Assembly: GCA_003563865.1 (NCBI GenBank)
Contig: PWTP01000042.1
Coordinates: forward strand, 1 to 6,820
Length of the DNA stretch: 6,820 nucleotides
Origin: Dehalococcoidia bacterium
GTDB lineage: Bacteria > Chloroflexota > Dehalococcoidia > Dehalococcoidales > CSSed11-197
Reading direction: 5' to 3'
The translations under genes and the position numbers were made by a program. Shown here in pieces: positions 6,812 to 6,820 of this stretch; position 1 is the first letter of the stretch, and every line of letters starts with the position of its first letter. Under the pieces are notes generated by a model. It did not search any database. It saw nothing but the letters and a program-made list of their open reading frames with translations, and had not been told where the DNA came from.

Positions 6812-6820
6812 GCAGTGCCA

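Overview
The window looks like a chromosomal piece of a Chloroflexota bacterium of the Dehalococcoidia type. This rests on the heat-shock order hrcA-grpE-dnaK-dnaJ next to a convergent plsY-gpsA pair, and on protein details I associate from memory with Dehalococcoides-like genomes, chiefly a GpsA nucleotide-binding loop reading GTTSWG and a HrcA with the wording RPHHAAG. No alignment was run, so the lineage is an inference. All complete genes are ordinary housekeeping genes. I see no mobile element, CRISPR array, tRNA or rRNA.

Layout: at the left edge (1-39, minus strand) are the first 13 codons of a P-loop kinase, probably coaE. A 154-base divergent intergenic region (40-193) carries a good housekeeping promoter (TTGACA, 17 bases, TAAATT) and a perfect 9-9-9 inverted repeat that is a CIRCE operator with one symmetric change from consensus. 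The plus-strand heat-shock operon follows: hrcA (194-1246), grpE (1274-1843, TTG start), dnaK (1894-3837) and dnaJ (3945-5018, or TTG at 3930). The 92-107 base dnaK-dnaJ gap holds a second promoter-like sequence and a 14-bp hairpin whose 3' arm contains a possible dnaJ ribosome binding site.

The right part is on the minus strand: plsY (6774-6079) and gpsA (6086-5022) overlap by 8 bases and converge on dnaJ with only 3 bases between the stop codons. A hairpin covers both stop codons. On the minus strand it is followed by a U-rich tract templated by the lysine codons of the DnaJ tail, so the plsY-gpsA terminator seems to lie inside dnaJ coding sequence.

How the genes work together: HrcA represses its own operon through CIRCE. 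DnaK, the co-chaperone DnaJ and the nucleotide exchange factor GrpE form one protein-folding machine, and HrcA control ties their supply to protein-folding stress. GpsA makes sn-glycerol-3-phosphate and PlsY puts the first acyl chain on it, so the second operon covers the first steps of phospholipid synthesis. The points most worth a second look are regulatory: the CIRCE variant, the dnaJ leader hairpin and the terminator embedded in dnaJ.
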